Below are positions 54,380-63,104 of a stretch of 64,000 nucleotides of DNA, piece after piece. Source of the stretch: CAIKBL01 sp050247235 (lineage in GTDB: Bacteria > Pseudomonadota > Gammaproteobacteria > Ga0077536); NCBI GenBank assembly GCA_050247235.1, contig JBFWUN010000002.1, positions 116,602 to 180,601 of the forward strand. The letters run 5' to 3'. The notes below the pieces were generated by a model. The model was not told where the DNA came from. It did not search any database and saw nothing but the letters and a program-made list of their open reading frames with translations. The position numbers were made by a program, and so were the translations under genes. Positions within the stretch are counted from its first letter, which is position 1. Each line of letters starts with the position of its first letter.

Positions 54380-54919
54380 TCAATTTCCGAGATGGCGCGC
54401 CAGCGCCTTCATGCCGCGATGGATTCCCACCTTGATCGCGGACACCGACATCCCCGTCCGCAGCGACGCCTCCTGCACGGACAGGCCTTCGAGTTTGACG
54501 TGTTCGATCGGCAGCCGGAAGTGCGGTGGCAGCAGCGCGAGCAACCGGGTCACGTCGCGCTGCACCGCATACGCGTCCGGAGTGGCTTCGGACAACAGCG
54601 CGAACACATCGTCTTCGGGCAACGGCTCCTCGGCGCGGGACGTGCGCCGACGCAGGTGATCGATCAGCTTGTACTTCGCGATCGCGTGCAGCCACGGCGT
54701 GAACGGCTGCGCCACCGCGTACGTGTGGCGCTGGTTGTGCACGGCGATCAGGGTTTCCTGCACGAGATCCTCCACGCTGTCCAGGTCACTGGCGAGCCGC
54801 CGGCGGAAAAACGCGCGCAGGTGCGGCGCGAGCAAGCCCAGCAGTCGCGCGTACGCCGGCTCGTCACCTTGCTGGGCGTCACGCATCAGGGTCCTGAGCT
54901 GCGTTTCCGTTTCCTGCAC
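54380..54919 (-). CDS. SigF-like ECF sigma factor paired with NrsF
   Basis: The 179-residue sigma has region 2 (DLDSVEDLVQETLIAVHNQRHTY and PWLHAIAKYKLIDHLRRR) and region 4 (LEGLSVQEASLRTGMSVSAIKVGIHRGMKAL). I chose GTG 54919 since its promoter box CGAA ends at 54938, leaving a short leader; longer in-frame starts would lie upstream of that promoter. It pairs with nrsF and, by the shared promoter motif, should drive both itself and the divergent bufABC genes. Confidence 0.88.
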   Translation of the reverse strand: MQETETQLRTLMRDAQQGDEPAYARLLGLLAPHLRAFFRRRLASDLDSVEDLVQETLIAVHNQRHTYAVAQPFTPWLHAIAKYKLIDHLRRRTSRAEEPLPEDDVFALLSEATPDAYAVQRDVTRLLALLPPHFRLPIEHVKLEGLSVQEASLRTGMSVSAIKVGIHRGMKALARHLGN

Positions 54920-54937
54920 GACTCCTGCCTCGGGTAA

Positions 54938-54963
54938 TTCGCGGCCGGGCGGCGCCCGGTTAC
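54938..54963 (-). promoter_or_regulatory. SigF-type promoter of the sigma/nrsF operon
   Basis: On the minus strand GTAACC (54963-54958), exactly 16 bases, and CGAA (54941-54938). This is the form I recall for Caulobacter SigF promoters (GTAACC-N16-CGAA). It ends 18 bases before the sigma start codon, implying autoregulation. Confidence 0.82.
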
Positions 54964-55039
54964 ACCGGGTCGCCGACGGGGATCCTCCGGCGTGCTGCCC
55001 GCCCGGTCCGCACGACTGCACGACTGCACGAGGACGACT

Positions 55040-55065
55040 GTAACCGATTCGGAGGCCCGTTCGAA
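55040..55065 (+). promoter_or_regulatory. SigF-type promoter of the bufABC operon
   Basis: GTAACC (55040-55045), exactly 16 bases, CGAA (55062-55065). It matches the divergent sigma-gene promoter box in both hexamer, spacing and tetramer. It lies 131 bases upstream of bufA. Confidence 0.82.
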
Positions 55066-55196
55066 CTTCCCGACAAGTCACGGCCTGCAGTTCCCGAACT
55101 CTCCGTGCCTACCCGCGATGGCGATCGTGCCCCGGTCTCTCCGACCACCCGGCGCCGCGCGAATTCCCAGGCATCAGCGCTACAAAGGAAAACCCC

Positions 55197-55550
55197 ATGA
55201 GCACATCCAAATCCTCCAGTCTTACTCTCCGCGCGGCGCTCGTCGCTGCCCTCGCCAGCGCCGGCGGCGCCCAGGCGGCCGAGAACCCGTTCGCGATGAC
55301 CGAACTCCCGGGCGGGTTCATGGTTGCCGAAGAAGCCGGCAAGTGCGGCAACATCTGCGGCGGCGGCGCGCCGAAGTTCAGCGACAAGGGCGAGATGGTC
55401 AAGTGCGGCAGCCAGTGCGGCGAAGTGGCCAAGTGCGGCAACATCTGCGGCGGCCAGGCGGCACTCTCGGCGGCGAACATGCAGCCCTCCGACGGCAAGG
55501 ACCACGAAGTCGCCAAGTGCGGCAACATCTGCGCCGCGGCGGGCCATTGA
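55197..55550 (+). CDS. bufA: BufA-type bufferin precursor peptide
   Basis: The 117-residue precursor has a signal peptide (LVAALASAGGAQA) and four KCGxxC units with eight Cys at 50/54, 70/74, 80/84 and 108/112 (KCGNIC three times, KCGSQC once). This is the BufA2-like form of bufferins, RiPP metallophores whose Cys are changed by the BufB enzyme and which then buffer copper or related metals in the periplasm. AAAGGAAAA precedes the ATG. It is first of bufABC, under the SigF-type promoter. Confidence 0.87.
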   Translation: MSTSKSSSLTLRAALVAALASAGGAQAAENPFAMTELPGGFMVAEEAGKCGNICGGGAPKFSDKGEMVKCGSQCGEVAKCGNICGGQAALSAANMQPSDGKDHEVAKCGNICAAAGH

Positions 55551-55615
55551 GCGGGCGGCGCGGAGGCGGTTGCCGCGCGCCCGTCTCCGCGCCCTGCCTT
55601 CCCAGGGAGAACGTG

Positions 55616-56530
55616 ATGCGTGAAACGACAGTGACCCCGCTGCCTGCACGGCAGCGGACGGGTGATTCCCCGCTGCGTGGTGCCGGGCTCGGCCTGCGCC
55701 GCCTGCACTTCGACGATCTGCTCCACCAACTGCCCGCCGAGATCTCGTTCATGGAGGTCGCGCCGGAGAACTGGATCGAGGTCGGCGGCCGGGGCGGCCG
55801 CCAGTTTCGCGCGATCGCCGAACGCATCCCGATCGTCTGTCACGGGCTGGCGCTCGACCTCGGCGGCCTCGCACCCATCGACGAAACGTTCCTGTTGCAG
55901 GTGAAGCGCTTCCTCGACGAGATCGGCGCGCCGGTCTACAGCGAGCATCTGAGCTACTGCGGCGATCATGGTCATCTCTACGACCTGCTGCCGATTCCCT
56001 TCACGTGGGAGGCGGTCCGGCACGTGGCGGCACGCATCCGCCGGGTGCAGGAGATCCTGGAACGGCGGATCGCGGTGGAGAACACTTCGTACTACGCGAC
56101 CCCCGGCCGCGAAATCGCGGAAATCGATTTCATCAACGCAGTGATCGAGGAAGCTGACTGCCTGCTCCACCTCGATGTCAACAATGTCTACGTGAACAGC
56201 GTCAATCACGGCTTCGATGCCGCCGATTTCCTGTGCCGCCTCCCGGGGCATCGCATCGCGTACGCGCACATCGCCGGACACTTCCGGCGGGCCGAGGATC
56301 TCATCGTGGACACCCACGGCGCAGACGTCGTGGCACCCGTGTGGTCGTTGCTCGACCTCGCGTACCAGCGTTTCGGCGTCTTCCCGACGCTGCTGGAGCG
56401 CGACTTCGACATTCCGCCGCTGGCGGAGATGCTGCCGGAAGTGCGGCGTATTGCCACCGTCCAGGCATCAGCACTGGCCGATGCCCAGCGCGCGCCAGCC
56501 CGGGCTGTCGCCGCGGGAGCGCATCCATGA
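55616..56530 (+). CDS. bufB: BufB: DUF692 multinuclear non-heme iron oxygenase
   Basis: The 304-residue TIM-barrel enzyme has DUF692/MNIO motifs: LGLRRLHFDDLL, FMEVAPENWIEVGGRGG, SEHLSYCGDHGHLYDLLPIP, VENTSYYATPG, HLDVNNVYVNSVNHGFD and YAHIAGHFR, which supply the His, Asp, Glu and Asn ligands of the iron site. It would oxidise Cys of BufA to thiooxazole or oxazolone-type groups. ATG at 55616. It overlaps bufC by 4 bases. Confidence 0.92.
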   Translation: MRETTVTPLPARQRTGDSPLRGAGLGLRRLHFDDLLHQLPAEISFMEVAPENWIEVGGRGGRQFRAIAERIPIVCHGLALDLGGLAPIDETFLLQVKRFLDEIGAPVYSEHLSYCGDHGHLYDLLPIPFTWEAVRHVAARIRRVQEILERRIAVENTSYYATPGREIAEIDFINAVIEEADCLLHLDVNNVYVNSVNHGFDAADFLCRLPGHRIAYAHIAGHFRRAEDLIVDTHGADVVAPVWSLLDLAYQRFGVFPTLLERDFDIPPLAEMLPEVRRIATVQASALADAQRAPARAVAAGAHP

Positions 56531-57333
56531 ACACCGTCGAATCCATGCCCATGCCCTCGTTCGTGCGCACACAGCGCGAATTCACCGGGCACCTGCGCGC
56601 GCCGTCAGACGTGGCGGCACCCGCCGATGTACCGGCGGCGCGCATGGCGCTCTACCGGGAACTCGTCTACGGCAACGTCGAGCGGATGCTCGCCAACCTG
56701 TTCCCGGTACTGCGCCGGGTGACGCCGGATGACGACTGGTACGCACGCGTACAGGCGTTCTTCCAGCACCACACCTGCCGGTCGGGGCTGTTCACGCGGA
56801 TCGCACGCGAGTTCGCAACATTCCTGGTGCAGTCCGACGGGCTGCTCGTGCTGCGTCCGTTCGAATGCGAGCTCGTGGACTACGAAGCACTCGATTACGA
56901 AATGTCGATCGACCCGCGGGAGATCAGCATGACGGATGTCGATCCCGAGGGGGACCTGCTCGAAGGTTGCCCGGTGGTCAGTCCGCTGGCGCGGATCGTG
57001 GTGTACGACTACCCCGTCCACCGCATCGGACCCGGTTTCATTCCGGAGGCGCCACCTGCGCTGCCGACGGTGCTGGTGGTATGCCGGGACCGTGCAGATC
57101 ACGTGGGTTTCATTGAGCTGAACCCCGTCGCGGCGCGCCTGCTCGAACTGTTGCAGGAGGCACCCGGTCAGACAGGCCGTGCGGTGCTCGCGGCGCTGGC
57201 CGGGGAAATCGCCCATCCCGATCCTTCGATGGTTCTCACCGGAGGCACTGAGATCCTGGCGCGCCTGCGCGCACGCGACGTGCTGCTCGGCACTTCAGCG
57301 GACCCCGGCCTCCGCCAGCATCGCGGGATCTAA
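56527..57333 (+). CDS. bufC: BufC: DUF2063 partner protein
   Basis: The 268-residue protein has a DUF2063 DNA-binding-like N-terminal helical part (QREFTGHLRAPSD, ARMALYRELVYGNVERMLANLFPVLRR) and a C-terminal part with VLVVCRDRADHVGFIELNPVAARLLELL, a winged-helix-like segment. It is the usual MNIO partner that presents the precursor. ATGA overlap with bufB. Its last 39 bases overlap the 3' end of the convergent RND gene. Confidence 0.9.
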   Translation: MNTVESMPMPSFVRTQREFTGHLRAPSDVAAPADVPAARMALYRELVYGNVERMLANLFPVLRRVTPDDDWYARVQAFFQHHTCRSGLFTRIAREFATFLVQSDGLLVLRPFECELVDYEALDYEMSIDPREISMTDVDPEGDLLEGCPVVSPLARIVVYDYPVHRIGPGFIPEAPPALPTVLVVCRDRADHVGFIELNPVAARLLELLQEAPGQTGRAVLAALAGEIAHPDPSMVLTGGTEILARLRARDVLLGTSADPGLRQHRGI

Positions 57334-59724
57334 CGCCTCACCGACCACCAGGTCCTCGCGGTCCATGAATTTCGGCTTGACCAAGGCCACCACGAGCGGC
57401 AGCACGATCAGCGACAGCAGCATGTTGATCAGCATGATCCCGACGAGCAGCACGCCCATGTCGGCCATGAACTTGAGATCGGACAGGAAGTACCACGGGA
57501 CGATACCGAGCAGCATCGTCGTCGCCGTGAACAGGATGGCCTTGCCGGTGGTGCGCAGCGCGGCCCGGATCGCCGCCGCGAGATCCCGGCCGCGTGCAAC
57601 GTATTCCTCGCAGATGCGGGACAGGAGGTAGATGCCATAGTCGATGCCGACGCCGACACCCATCACCGCGACGATCGTCGCGTTGATGTCGAGTCCCACG
57701 CCGAGCAGGTACATCATCGAGCCGAGCAGGAAGTTGGAGAGGTTGACGGGCACCAGCAGGATGAAACCCGCCATCGGGGAGCGATACGCGAACGTCGCCA
57801 TCAGGAACACCGCCACGTTGACCAGCCCGACGATGAACCAGTGATAGCGGTGAATCACCTCGTTGGTGGCCTGCTGCAGGGCGATCACACCGGTGCCGAG
57901 CCGCACGCGGAATTCCGGATGGTCTTCGCCGACTGCCGCCACCGCCCGCCGCGCGCTCGCGAGCGCCGCATCCACGGTCTCCTGCCGGTTGTCCGGAAAC
58001 CATATCGAGACTGACGAATTCTGGAACTGGTAGTCGGACACCGTCGCGTAATTGTCCGGACTGGTGCCGAATGTCGCGACGAAGCCCGCGGTGGCCACCG
58101 CCTGCTCGGTGGGGTCGAGTTCACGCCAGCTCATGTGGCCGCCGGAGAACAGCCGGTACACCTCGCGCATGTAGTCGGAGAACGATAACGTGGCGCGCGG
58201 CGGCGCCGACGCATCCGCCTCCATCTGCCGCTGGATCGCCATCGACACCTGCATCACTTCCGGTGTGCGTGCGACCTTGCGATCCCGCACGATCTCCTTG
58301 GCCTCCAAAACGATCTCGAGCGTGTTCATACCGGGGAAATGCGCGTTCAGTGCGCGCACCGCGGTGTTGTACTCGGAGTCGCCCCACAGCAGATTGCTGC
58401 CCTCGACGGGATTGCCGATCTTGAGCTGTGCATTGGTCCAGATCGCGCCGATCGCGATCACCAGCACGGCCGCCGAACTTGCCTGTGCCCAACGTCCCAC
58501 CGACAGGTCCGCGACCCGCGCGAGGATTCGCGTCTCGAGCACGTGGACGCCCTTGCCGTGGCCGCCCGCCGCGATCGCGGCGATATTGCGCGGCGTGGGC
58601 AGGTACGACAGCAGCACCGAGATCAGGAACACGCCGGTCGGAATGATCGCCAGCGCCCAGAATCCGCAGAAGATCGCGTGGTTGATCATGGTCTTGATCG
58701 GCGCGATGGCGATGAACACGATGCCGAACACGTCGGTGACGATCCCGAGGATCGACGGCACCATCATCACGCCAAGCGTGAGTTCCGCGGCCTTCACGCG
58801 GTCCTTCACCGCGAGCAGGATCTCGTAATAGCGCTCGGTGTACTGCACGCTGTGCGACATCGAGCGCGCAACGAGCAGCAAGGGTACGATCATCAGCAGC
58901 GGTTCGATCGGCCGCGCGAGCCAGCCGATCAGCCCGAATCCCCAGATCCCGGCGACGGCGGCACAAATCACCGGGGTCAGGATCCCGGACACGTTGCGCA
59001 TGTACAGCAGCAGCGCGACAACCAGCAGGCCCACGGTGACTGCAAAGATGGAGTAGGTCTGCTTCTGCAGCTTGTACACCCAGCCGGTGAGAATCGGCAG
59101 GCCGGCCACGTAGACGTCGTGCTTCGCGTCGCGGTTCTTCTCCACCAGGTCCTGCACGAACGCGAACGCCTCGCCGTATTCGACGTAGTCCCAGAACGCG
59201 ATGTTGATCAGGGTCGCAGTCTCGTCCGCGGAGATGTAGAACGCGCGCATGCCCGGCGCCTTGGAGACGTTTGCGCGCATCTCCGCGATCTCCTGCGGGG
59301 TGGACGGCGGGTGATTGCCCATCAAGGTCTGCAGGTCCACGCCGTCCGGTGTGGCCTCTGCGTAGCGCGCCTTCTCGGTGGCGATCGAGATCAGCGTGTC
59401 ATGGTTGACGTACGGCGCGAGATCGATGTCGCGCGTCATCTGCCACACCTTGGCGAGCGTCTCCGCGTTGTAGATGTCGCCGTCCTTTACCTTGACCATG
59501 ATCGAAATCAGCATCGGGTTGCCGAAGTTCGGATGATCGAAGTAGACGTGGACGAACGGGTCGTCGCGCGGCAGCAGGTCGCGGAAGATGGTCCTGATCT
59601 GCACGTCCGGGATGCCGGCCGCGAACGCGAGCGTGACGACGACGAACGCAAGGCCCACGAACGCGCGCCGCTGCATCACCCAGCGCGCGACCCGGAAGCG
59701 CCACGGCAGGCGGTGTGCAGTCAC
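57295..59724 (-). CDS. RND/MMPL-type exporter (single-gene)
   Basis: The 809-residue protein has two repeats of about six membrane segments (first AVTVGLLVVALLLYMRNVSG, second NVAVFLMATFAYRSP and MGVGVGIDYGIYLLSR) separated by large periplasmic loops. It is shorter than HAE1 pumps and lacks a local fusion protein, resembling HpnN/MMPL hopanoid- or lipid-exporting RND proteins. The GVGIDYGIY acidic motif is the proton site. It converges on bufC, with a 39-base overlap. Confidence 0.88.
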   Translation of the reverse strand: MTAHRLPWRFRVARWVMQRRAFVGLAFVVVTLAFAAGIPDVQIRTIFRDLLPRDDPFVHVYFDHPNFGNPMLISIMVKVKDGDIYNAETLAKVWQMTRDIDLAPYVNHDTLISIATEKARYAEATPDGVDLQTLMGNHPPSTPQEIAEMRANVSKAPGMRAFYISADETATLINIAFWDYVEYGEAFAFVQDLVEKNRDAKHDVYVAGLPILTGWVYKLQKQTYSIFAVTVGLLVVALLLYMRNVSGILTPVICAAVAGIWGFGLIGWLARPIEPLLMIVPLLLVARSMSHSVQYTERYYEILLAVKDRVKAAELTLGVMMVPSILGIVTDVFGIVFIAIAPIKTMINHAIFCGFWALAIIPTGVFLISVLLSYLPTPRNIAAIAAGGHGKGVHVLETRILARVADLSVGRWAQASSAAVLVIAIGAIWTNAQLKIGNPVEGSNLLWGDSEYNTAVRALNAHFPGMNTLEIVLEAKEIVRDRKVARTPEVMQVSMAIQRQMEADASAPPRATLSFSDYMREVYRLFSGGHMSWRELDPTEQAVATAGFVATFGTSPDNYATVSDYQFQNSSVSIWFPDNRQETVDAALASARRAVAAVGEDHPEFRVRLGTGVIALQQATNEVIHRYHWFIVGLVNVAVFLMATFAYRSPMAGFILLVPVNLSNFLLGSMMYLLGVGLDINATIVAVMGVGVGIDYGIYLLSRICEEYVARGRDLAAAIRAALRTTGKAILFTATTMLLGIVPWYFLSDLKFMADMGVLLVGIMLINMLLSLIVLPLVVALVKPKFMDREDLVVGEALDPAMLAEAGVR

Positions 59725-59787
59725 GGATTCCCCCGGCTCGGATTGGCCCGGAGCGAGTGTGGGGCGGCAGGCTACTTACGTGCAAGC

Positions 59788-59870
59788 GCAAATCGGGGAC
59801 AGACCACGATTTCCGGTCGCACCAGAAGATGTCGCAGCACAAACGAAATCGTGGTCTGTCCCCGAATTGC
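59788..59870. repeat. Inverted repeat (GGGGACAGACCACGATTT family)
   Basis: CGGGGACAGACCACGATTT at 59794-59812 is exactly inverted at 59846-59864; with one mismatch the arms extend to about 26 bases. The 33-base centre has no coding sense. It sits between the RND gene and the cupin gene. Form suggests a REP-type repeat unit. Confidence 0.75.
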
Positions 59871-59899
59871 GATCTCGGGTCGCGCGGCGCCTCCGGGAC

Positions 59900-60394
59900 T
59901 CAGCCAGCCTGGAAGTCCTCCGGCCACTTCTCACGCCAGTCGCGGTGGAAGTCCTGCACCGTCACCGCCCGCTTCAGCGAGAGATCGTCGTTCAGGAATT
60001 CGTAGATGACGTCGGTGTCCGAGCGCATGCCGAAAAAGATGATGGCGTCCTCGTCCCCGCTGCCCTCGATGTGGACCTCGCCGACGCCGCCGTGGGAATA
60101 GCTGCCGGCCGGCTTGATCTTGAGAACCTCGCCGCCGTCCACCTGCTCACGCACGCGCAGTTCGCCCGCCAGCACCAGGGTGGAGACGACGGCCGCATGC
60201 CGGTGGTACATGCATTCGCCGTGCGGCGCGAAGCGCACCAGCATGTCCGCCGTCCGGGCCACGGGATCGACGTGCAGGATCCGGTAGTACGTCCGCGGTG
60301 TGAAGAACTTCTGCCAGCGCACGCGGCTCACGTCGTAGGCGAAGGCGGGGACCGCGGGTGCGGATGGCGCGACCTGGGTGGCGGGTGAACTCAT
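59900..60394 (-). CDS. Cupin protein (ChrR-cupin-like)
   Basis: The 164-residue protein has one cupin barrel with FAPHGECMYHRHAAVVSTLVLAGEL (metal His pair and Cys) and IKPAGSYSHGGVGEVHIEGS. It resembles the cupin part of ChrR without the sigma-binding start, and could be a dioxygenase-like or ligand-binding cupin. I chose the ATG at 60394 with GAGGAGC upstream. Neighbours give no pathway. Confidence 0.78.
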   Translation of the reverse strand: MSSPATQVAPSAPAVPAFAYDVSRVRWQKFFTPRTYYRILHVDPVARTADMLVRFAPHGECMYHRHAAVVSTLVLAGELRVREQVDGGEVLKIKPAGSYSHGGVGEVHIEGSGDEDAIIFFGMRSDTDVIYEFLNDDLSLKRAVTVQDFHRDWREKWPEDFQAG

Positions 60395-60657
60395 CGGGCT
60401 GCTCCTCGATACACGGCGACGCGCCGCGCGGATCCACACGGTAGCCGAGCTCGCGGTGGTGCTCAATCGGACGGGTTCCGGAGCCGCTGGGCAACACATC
60501 CCCGCCGGGTCGGGCCGCCGCCATCGCACGGGAACCCGGCGGCCGTCATCCATCCGGCCCGCGCGTCGCCCGGGCGGTCGGACGCGGCGGCCTCCGATGG
60601 CGGGCCGTGAGCCGGGTACCGGATAATGCGGTCCACGTCCCGCGAGTGCCGTCCCCG

Positions 60658-61869
60658 ATGCCTTCCCCCTCGCCCCATCGCTGGCTGGTCCTTTCCGGCG
60701 TGTGGCTCATCTACTGCACGTTCGGGCTGGTGGCGATGGGTCTCGCGCCGATCATCGGCACTGTCGAGCGCGATCTCGGCATGAGCCACACCGCGATGGG
60801 CGGCGTGCTGGGCGCGTGGCAGCTCGTGTACATCGGGGCGGCGCTGCCGTGCGGCGTGCTGCTGGATCGGTTGGGGTCGCGGCATGCACTCCTCCTCGGT
60901 GCGTTGTGCATCGCCGCTTCTTCGTGGGGCCGCGGCAGCGCACAGTCGTTCGGCGAGCTGCTCGCGGCGGTGATGCTGTTCGGACTCGGCGGCCCGATCG
61001 TCTCCGCCGGTGCACCGAAGGTCATCACGGCGTGGTTTCACGGTGCTGAACGCGGACTCGCGATGGGCATCTACGTCACGGGACCGTCGGTGGGTGCGAT
61101 CGTCTCGCTGACGGCCACCCACCCATGGCTGTTGCCGGCCTGCGGCGGAAATTGGCGACGCCTGCTCGCGGCGCACGCGGTGGCGGCACTCCTGGCGGGC
61201 TTCGCATGGTGGGGCATCGCATCGCTGTCCGCGATCCGGCCACTCGCCGACGCGCGCAGCGGTCACGATCACGTGCCACATCGTGCGCGCGTGTTCGAGC
61301 TGCTCGAGGATCCGGTCATCCGTCTGATCCTGGCGATGGCGGTGGGTGTGTTCCTCATCGGACACGCGATGTCGAACTGGCTGCCGGAACTCCTGATGCG
61401 CCACGGCCTGCCGCCGGCCGCGGCTGGTTACTGGGCGGCGCTGCCGATCGCGGTCGGCATCGCGGGTTCGCTGACCATTCCGCGCTTCGCGATCCCGGCC
61501 CGTCGCTTCCGGATCCTGGTCCTGCTGTGCGGCGCGCTGCTCGGCGCGAGTCTCCTGATCCAGTTCGATGCGCCGTCACTGCTGTTTCCCGGGCTGGTGC
61601 TGCAGGGCATCGCGCGCGCGACGTTGACCACGGTGCTGGTGCTGACGCTCGTCGAACTGCCGCAGGTGGGCACCCGTCACGCCGGACTTGCGACGGGGCT
61701 CTTCTTCGGCGCGGGCGAGATCGGCGGCATGGCGGGGCCATGGCTGCTCGGCGCGCTGTATGACCTGACCGGCGGTTTCACGGTGGGACTTGCATGCTTC
61801 TCAGGACTGTCGCTCGCGCTGATTGCCGGCGCGCGCCGGCTGCGCCGTGCACTCGCCGCGGTCGCGTGA
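60658..61869 (+). CDS. MFS transporter (CynX/NNP-like)
   Basis: The 403-residue protein has twelve membrane segments; motifs include GVLLDRLGSRHALLLGAL (loop 2-3), GLAMGIYVTGPSVGAIVSL and LATGLFFGAGEIGGMAGP. It resembles the CynX/NarK-like or oxalate/formate-type branch of MFS. I chose the ATG at 60658; a GTG at 60607 is in frame but has no better ribosome site. Substrate unknown. Confidence 0.85.
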   Translation: MPSPSPHRWLVLSGVWLIYCTFGLVAMGLAPIIGTVERDLGMSHTAMGGVLGAWQLVYIGAALPCGVLLDRLGSRHALLLGALCIAASSWGRGSAQSFGELLAAVMLFGLGGPIVSAGAPKVITAWFHGAERGLAMGIYVTGPSVGAIVSLTATHPWLLPACGGNWRRLLAAHAVAALLAGFAWWGIASLSAIRPLADARSGHDHVPHRARVFELLEDPVIRLILAMAVGVFLIGHAMSNWLPELLMRHGLPPAAAGYWAALPIAVGIAGSLTIPRFAIPARRFRILVLLCGALLGASLLIQFDAPSLLFPGLVLQGIARATLTTVLVLTLVELPQVGTRHAGLATGLFFGAGEIGGMAGPWLLGALYDLTGGFTVGLACFSGLSLALIAGARRLRRALAAVA

Positions 61870-61963
61870 GCCGCGTACGGAATCGTCCTAACGTGAGCCG
61901 GGTGTGCATCTCCGATTCGGCCCTGCATACTGTGATGGGCGTCCGACAACGACAGGGGGAAGC

Positions 61964-63094
61964 ATGATCGGTGATAACGAGATCCCGGGATCGCGCAGCG
62001 CGACGGCAGGAACCGGCAAGTTCAGGGTTGAATTTGGCGAATTCAAATTTGGGGTCAGATCACCAATTCGGCGGTACCGCCGAATTGGTGATCTGACCCC
62101 AAATTTGCCGAGTCTGGCTGCGCGGGTGTGTGCGCTCATCCTCGGGGGTGTGCTCGCGGGTCCGGCATCCGCCCACGAGGACGACGGCACCGCGCAGCAG
62201 CCGCCGATCTGGAAGTGGTCCACGGAACAGATCAAAAGCCACGTCAGCCGCGTGCGCGCCGGGCGCGATCTCAATCCCGCGCAGTGGCCGGACGGCGCTC
62301 GGGTGGCCGTGACGTTTTCGTTCGACGTCGACACGGAGCCGGTCTGGATCGGTTTCCAGGAGCAGTCGAGCCCGTCGTACATGTCGCGCGGCGAGTATGG
62401 CGCGCGGACCGCGATGCCGCGCGTGATGAAGCTGCTGCAGAAACACGACATCCCGGCGAGCTTTTTCATTCCCGCGATGACGATGGAACTCCATCCGGAG
62501 GTGGTGAAGAGCATCGTCGCCGATCCCCGTCACGAGATCGGGTTCCATTCGTTCGTCCACGAGAACCCCATGACCCTGACCCCGGCCGAGGAACGCGAGG
62601 TGTACGCACGCGCGATGGACGTCGTGGTCAGGCACGCCGGCAAGCGGCCGGTGGGTTTCCGCTCAGCAGCCTGGGACCTGACTGAATCGACGATCGCGAT
62701 CGTCAAGGAGATGGGCTTCCTCTACGACAGCAGCATGATGGCCGACGATCGCCCCTACGAGCTGCTCGCCAACGGTCAATCGACGGGACTGGTCGAACTT
62801 CCCGTCGAATGGATCCTCGACGACTGGCCGCTGTTCCAGATCAGCTGGCCGTCCAAGCACGTCGCGATCCGCAACGCCGAGGACGTGTACTCGATCTGGA
62901 AGGAGGAATTCGACGGCGCCTACGAGGAGGGCACGGTATTCGTGCTGACCATGCACCCCCAGGTCATCGGCCATCGCTACCGCATGGCGATGCTCGATCG
63001 CCTGATCACCTACATCAAGTCCAAGCCCGGCGTGTGGATCACCACCCACGAGGCGATCGTCCGCCACGTGCGTGCGCAGGCGGGGATGCCATGA
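61964..63094 (+). CDS. Polysaccharide deacetylase (NodB homology) with palindrome in 5' coding part
   Basis: The 376-residue protein has a NodB domain: VAVTFSFDVDTEPVWIG with the metal/base Asp pair, IPASFFIPAMT, IGFHSFVHENP (H-x3-H metal site), and FRSAAWDLTESTI. It removes acetyl or similar groups from a glycan. The ATG at 61964 has AGGGGGA upstream. Residues about 28-48 are encoded by a 64-bp perfect palindrome (62044-62107), and a signal-peptide-like helix (CALILGGVLAGPASA) follows only at residues about 57-70, so the natural start may once have been nearer. GTG at 62126 is an alternative start. Confidence 0.85.
   Translation: MIGDNEIPGSRSATAGTGKFRVEFGEFKFGVRSPIRRYRRIGDLTPNLPSLAARVCALILGGVLAGPASAHEDDGTAQQPPIWKWSTEQIKSHVSRVRAGRDLNPAQWPDGARVAVTFSFDVDTEPVWIGFQEQSSPSYMSRGEYGARTAMPRVMKLLQKHDIPASFFIPAMTMELHPEVVKSIVADPRHEIGFHSFVHENPMTLTPAEEREVYARAMDVVVRHAGKRPVGFRSAAWDLTESTIAIVKEMGFLYDSSMMADDRPYELLANGQSTGLVELPVEWILDDWPLFQISWPSKHVAIRNAEDVYSIWKEEFDGAYEEGTVFVLTMHPQVIGHRYRMAMLDRLITYIKSKPGVWITTHEAIVRHVRAQAGMP
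62044..62107. repeat. 64-bp perfect palindrome (TTGGGGTCAGATCACC family)
   Basis: Both halves match exactly about the centre GCGGT|ACCGC at 62075/62076. It lies in frame within the 5' end of the deacetylase gene, adding about 21 codons without a stop. A cruciform or very strong mRNA hairpin is possible. It resembles the repeat at 59.8 kb in overall form but not in sequence. Confidence 0.85.
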
Positions 63095-63104
63095 GGATTC
63101 GCCC

